Positions 6,582 to 8,537 of a stretch of 8,537 nt of DNA are shown one piece after another. The DNA is taken from the NCBI GenBank assembly GCA_003353825.1, contig PIVW01000247.1:1-8537 (forward strand), given 5' to 3'. This DNA is from Chloroflexota bacterium (GTDB taxonomy: Bacteria > Chloroflexota > Anaerolineae > J102). The notes below the pieces were generated by a model, which was not told the origin of the DNA, did not search any database, and was given only the letters and a program-made list of their open reading frames with translations. The position numbers and the translations under genes are program-made. Each line of letters begins with the position of its first letter. The first letter of the stretch is position 1.

Positions 6582-6751
6582 TGTGGTGGCAATCAGTCCT
6601 AACAGTACTCACATTCGGCATCTACACCGGAACCAAAGCCAGACGGCAGGTGGCCAAGGACCGGGCACAGGAACGGCAAAGGGAATGGGTCTCGCTCCGG
6701 GAACGTCTCAGGGGACGTACCAAGGCCAAGCTTGAACAGGACAAGGACTAA
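6581..6751 (+). CDS. 56-aa protein with hydrophobic N-terminus and basic helix
   Basis: ATG at 6581 overlaps the previous stop by one base (TAATG), and its own TAA at 6749-6751 overlaps the next ATG in the same way. GGAG at 6566-6569 is a usable ribosome-binding site. The product begins MWWQSVLTVLTFGIYTGTKA, a short hydrophobic or membrane-interacting segment, then a very basic amphipathic helix (RRQVAKDRAQERQREWVSL, ending KLEQDKD). This reading frame explains the interval better than the Gly/Thr-rich frame 6553-6735 because of the exact stop/start joints on both sides. Function is unknown. Together with the preceding gene it makes a pair of small membrane-associated proteins in the head module. 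Confidence 0.65.
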   Translation: MWWQSVLTVLTFGIYTGTKARRQVAKDRAQERQREWVSLRERLRGRTKAKLEQDKD

Positions 6752-7284
6752 TGGCTGATAGAGTCAAACAGTTCGAAACCGCCCGTGCCCAGGAATCGAT
6801 TAACACCGATTTGAGGGTTGAGGCCAAACGACCCGAGTACATAGCCCGGGTTGGGGAACTGCTTGAGAACCCATCTGAACGCAATGAGGGGATACTTGAG
6901 AACCTGACCCTGCAAGCTATTGAGGAAGACGCGATTGAGGATGGAGTGATTGAGTCGGGTGAGATAACCCAACTGGGTCAATATTGGGGCGAGGTTGCAG
7001 AGATGGCGGAACTGCCTTTCAGCACGCTCCACACTGTTCCTGTTGCGGACCGTGGTAGTAAGTTCTCAGATGCTAGATCGCTTATGGTCCTGTGGGCTAA
7101 GAGGCAGGCCTTTGTTGAGATATTCGCCATTGATGAAGCGGTGACATCCACTGAATCTGGCGAGGAACTGAAACGGGCCGCAACCCAATTCACACCTGCT
7201 GAACTCAAGAACCTGTCCGATGGCATGATTGATATTAAGGCGGAGAAGGAACGGTTAAGGGCTGAGCAAAGCAATGGCGCTTGA
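6751..7284 (+). CDS. Acidic helical protein in the head module, unknown function
   Basis: A 177-aa acidic, mostly helical protein starting at a TAATG overlap with AAGGA at 6743-6747. Segments include RVKQFETARAQESINTDLRV, an acidic VIESGEITQLGQYWGEVAEM, an aromatic stretch MVLWAKRQAFVEIFAIDEAV, and a charged C-terminal helix (GMIDIKAEKERLRAEQ). No catalytic motif, membrane segment or Cys is visible. Lying between portal and the MuF-like gene, it could be a structural, scaffold-like or head-assembly accessory protein, but this is position only. It overlaps the next gene by 11 bases. Confidence 0.72.
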   Translation: MADRVKQFETARAQESINTDLRVEAKRPEYIARVGELLENPSERNEGILENLTLQAIEEDAIEDGVIESGEITQLGQYWGEVAEMAELPFSTLHTVPVADRGSKFSDARSLMVLWAKRQAFVEIFAIDEAVTSTESGEELKRAATQFTPAELKNLSDGMIDIKAEKERLRAEQSNGA

Positions 7285-7834
7285 TCTGGACCTGTCCCAG
7301 TTCAACGACTTTGTTGACGAGTCTGGGAGACAGTTTGGCCCGTTGATACATCGAACGGGGGCGGGTGCTATTCAGTCCGTGGACCTGCCCACGACCCAAC
7401 AACTACAGGGGTTCAGTTCAACCAACCCGGCAGACGTTGCGCAAATGGACCGGCTGCTATCGGCCATGGGGAAGGACACGGTTAGACACCAGATGGATGG
7501 ACTGCAGCAACATCTGGGCGGGTTCAATATCCTACCGGGTGATGCTCGGTTCGATGTGCAAATGGACAGGCTCAAGAACGGTCTAGGTGGTCCTCAACTA
7601 CTGGCTCAATCTCGACGCACATCTGAACAGTACGAGACTGCTGTGGCAATAAACGGGAACTTCAATCAACAGGTAATGCGAGTAGCAGAAGGGCCTGACC
7701 CTTGTGAGCTATGTCTAGATGAGACAGGTGAAGAGGGGACTGTGAGACAACTATCAGAGCGGGGTCTATTGCCCGGTGGCTCATCTTGTCTCGGGTCTGA
7801 TTTCTGCTTATGTGTCCTTGTACCAATCGAGTAA
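7274..7834 (+). CDS. MuF-like minor head (head morphogenesis) protein, short and divergent
   Basis: A 186-aa protein. The informative part is the C-terminus: PDPCELCLDETGEEG, a loop, then LPGGSSCLGSDFCLCVLVP (C144, C147, C172, C178, C180). Mu gpF / SPP1 gp7-type minor head proteins end in a similar pattern: CxxC, then a Gly-containing turn, then a CxC followed by a short hydrophobic strand and Pro. Gene position after terminase and portal agrees. Those proteins sit inside the head and help DNA ejection. This one is short and the usual His-Pro-Asn-Cys-Arg-Cys block is altered, so it is either a divergent member or only the C-terminal module. The N-terminal 130 residues are Gln/Leu/Gly-rich with a repeated QMD (57-59, 73-75, 96-98). 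ATG at 7274 overlaps the upstream gene; the ribosome-binding site is weak. Confidence 0.6.
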   Translation: MALDLDLSQFNDFVDESGRQFGPLIHRTGAGAIQSVDLPTTQQLQGFSSTNPADVAQMDRLLSAMGKDTVRHQMDGLQQHLGGFNILPGDARFDVQMDRLKNGLGGPQLLAQSRRTSEQYETAVAINGNFNQQVMRVAEGPDPCELCLDETGEEGTVRQLSERGLLPGGSSCLGSDFCLCVLVPIE

Positions 7835-7837
7835 GCA

Positions 7838-8315
7838 ATGGCGGCAGTAACTACCACAACGAATGGCGGTGATATAGCCGCAATCGAGATGATGGCATTC
7901 CTTGCCGAGCTTGGTGCACGTCCAAGAGGGGCAGTCTTCAAAGGTCGCAGGCGAGAGAATAGCCTGGTTACTAATGCCCAGATTGTACAGTGGCAAGCCG
8001 ATGCGAAGATTAGCCGGGACATCACGCCGACCACTGATGATTCTGATGACAGCTCGAAACTGTTTACCAAGAGGATAGAGAACCGGCTGCGGGTTTTGTC
8101 AAAGCCCCGGGGGGCCCGCAGGATAAAGAGCGGCAAACTAAAGGGCAAGATAAGAAGCAAGCAGAAGGTTGTCGATTCAGCCGCAGCATCAGCACTGAGA
8201 GCAGCCGCCAACCTCGTCAAGAACAGGATGGAGGAGCGTGTCAATACCCAGAAGGACAACAGCGGAGGCAGGCTGAAACCGCCCACGAATAAAGCGTACG
8301 CCAATCAGCGCGAGA
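7838..8315 (+). CDS. Basic phage protein, possible neck/tail-completion type, broken at a sequence junction
   Basis: ATG at 7838 follows the previous TAA by three bases, and the frame is open all the way to the window edge. The first ~155 codons look like phage: an N-terminal helix (IAAIEMMAFLAELG), an acidic linker DDSDDSS, a very basic Arg/Lys-rich stretch (GARRIKSGKLKGKIRSKQK), and a helix leading to NSGGRLKPPTNKAYANQ. That last pattern resembles the G-x-x-L/W-x-P-x-x-x-x-Y segment seen in virion-morphogenesis and neck proteins. Beyond about 8290-8330 the translation is only the antisense of an hppA fragment, so the true C-terminus is missing; I give an approximate end. The G-rich patch at 8105-8117 does not break the frame. 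Coding is likely; the functional label is weak. Confidence 0.55.
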
Positions 8316-8330
8316 ACGATGAGGGCCGAG
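8290..8330. other. Junction between phage and cellular (hppA) sequence
   Basis: To the left the + strand encodes a phage protein. To the right the minus strand encodes a conserved membrane pyrophosphatase segment and the + strand frame turns into composition typical of antisense reading (His, Asn, Gly, Arg, Cys). The exact breakpoint cannot be fixed by eye because both readings stay open across it. No direct repeat, attachment core or integrase is visible. An assembly or amplification chimera is the simplest explanation. Confidence 0.6.
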
Positions 8331-8537
8331 CTACCGAGCGTTCCGGTCAGCAGCGCTTTCAGCAGGCCCTTCTGCGTGGCCCCTTCTTTGCATTTCACCA
8401 TGAACATGCCAACGATGGAAAGCAGGGTTCCAACACCGGCGACAATCATCGGAGCGGTAACGAGCTTGATGGCATCGGCTTCGGTTCCGGAGCCGTTCAT
8501 GACGTGGTGTGCGCCAACGGCTGCGCCGAGAGCGGCG
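8300..8537 (-). CDS. hppA: Fragment of membrane-bound ion-pumping pyrophosphatase (both ends missing)
   Basis: HppA hydrolyses pyrophosphate and uses the energy to move H+ or Na+ across the membrane. Reading the minus strand from the window edge gives AALGAAVGAHHVMNG, then KLVTAPMIVAGVGTLLSIVG as a membrane helix, MFMVKCKEGA, and LLKALLTGTLGSSALIVLAL leading into another helix. The P-x-x-I/V-A-x-x-G-x-x-x-S-I-x-G ... V-K/R-x-KEGA ... L-x-x-L-x-x-GT pattern is that of membrane pyrophosphatases just after the conserved ADLFESY-type region, especially the K+-stimulated kind of Bacteroidetes and related groups. The ATG at 8500 is internal and not the gene start. About 75 residues are recognisable of a protein usually near 700-800 aa. 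Downstream of about 8300 the match is lost at the junction with phage sequence. The family call is from remembered pattern, not alignment. Confidence 0.75.

Noticed and set aside
6553..6735. 60-aa + strand frame rich in Gly, Thr and Gln
   Set aside because: The 6581-6751 frame in the same place has exact TAATG joints to both neighbours and a more natural protein sequence.
8105..8117. CCCCGGGGGGCCC palindromic tract as a programmed frameshift or terminator
   Set aside because: The + strand frame reads straight through with phage-like basic sequence on both sides, there is no T-run, and no alternative frame takes over.
7666..8304. 212-aa open frame on the minus strand opposite the MuF-like and neck-like genes
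   Set aside because: It is antisense to two well-joined + strand phage genes, is Ser/Leu/Arg-rich as antisense shadows usually are, and has no ribosome-binding site or recognisable motif.
8189..8500. Complete small membrane protein starting at ATG 8500 on the minus strand
   Set aside because: The frame continues upstream to the window edge with matching pyrophosphatase sequence, so the ATG is internal; the last ~35 residues toward 8189 are antisense to the phage gene.

Overview
This window is almost entirely a piece of a tailed dsDNA phage or prophage (Caudoviricetes). Fourteen short genes are packed on the + strand, mostly joined by ATGA or TAATG stop/start overlaps. They include an unmistakable terminase large subunit followed by a probable portal protein and head-assembly genes. 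Base composition is balanced to slightly GC-rich. Ribosome-binding sites are strong and G-rich (AGGGGG, GGTGA), so the host uses ordinary Shine-Dalgarno initiation. The phage genes themselves give no precise host.

Layout. (1) About 1-2108 is a tightly coupled run of small accessory genes. It holds a 5'-truncated unknown, an HTH plus zinc-knuckle protein, two small helical/coiled-coil proteins, a winged-helix-like protein with a C-terminal four-Cys motif, and a small signal-peptide (lipoprotein-like) protein. (2) 2133-2632 holds a coiled-coil protein and a two-helix membrane protein. (3) 2633-3021 is the only loosely packed stretch. It has a good sigma70-type promoter (TTGACA-17-TAGCAT), a leader with repeats and inverted repeats, a 51-aa gene, and a hairpin just before the next ribosome-binding site. 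(4) 3022-8315 is the late packaging/head module: possible small terminase, large terminase, portal, two very small membrane-associated proteins, an acidic unknown, a MuF-like minor head protein with a Cys-rich C-terminus, and a basic protein that may be a neck/tail-completion protein. The major capsid gene is not in the window and would be expected downstream.

(5) From roughly 8290-8330 to the end the + strand no longer looks like phage. The minus strand there encodes an internal piece of a membrane-bound, ion-pumping pyrophosphatase (HppA), a cellular gene. The phage gene runs straight into antisense hppA with no integrase or attachment site visible. This is either an assembly or amplification chimera or an unusual recombination junction, and it is the most important thing to check here. 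If the join is real, the cell is a bacterium carrying an HppA of the type common in Bacteroidetes and PVC-group bacteria.

I see no CRISPR array, tRNA, rRNA, insertion sequence, integrase or recognisable defence system. Candidate novelties are modest: an in-frame Cys-rich extension beyond the amber stop of the 51-aa gene, the structured DNA before the terminase genes, a cluster of small Cys-motif DNA-binding proteins, and two tiny membrane proteins between portal and head-assembly genes.
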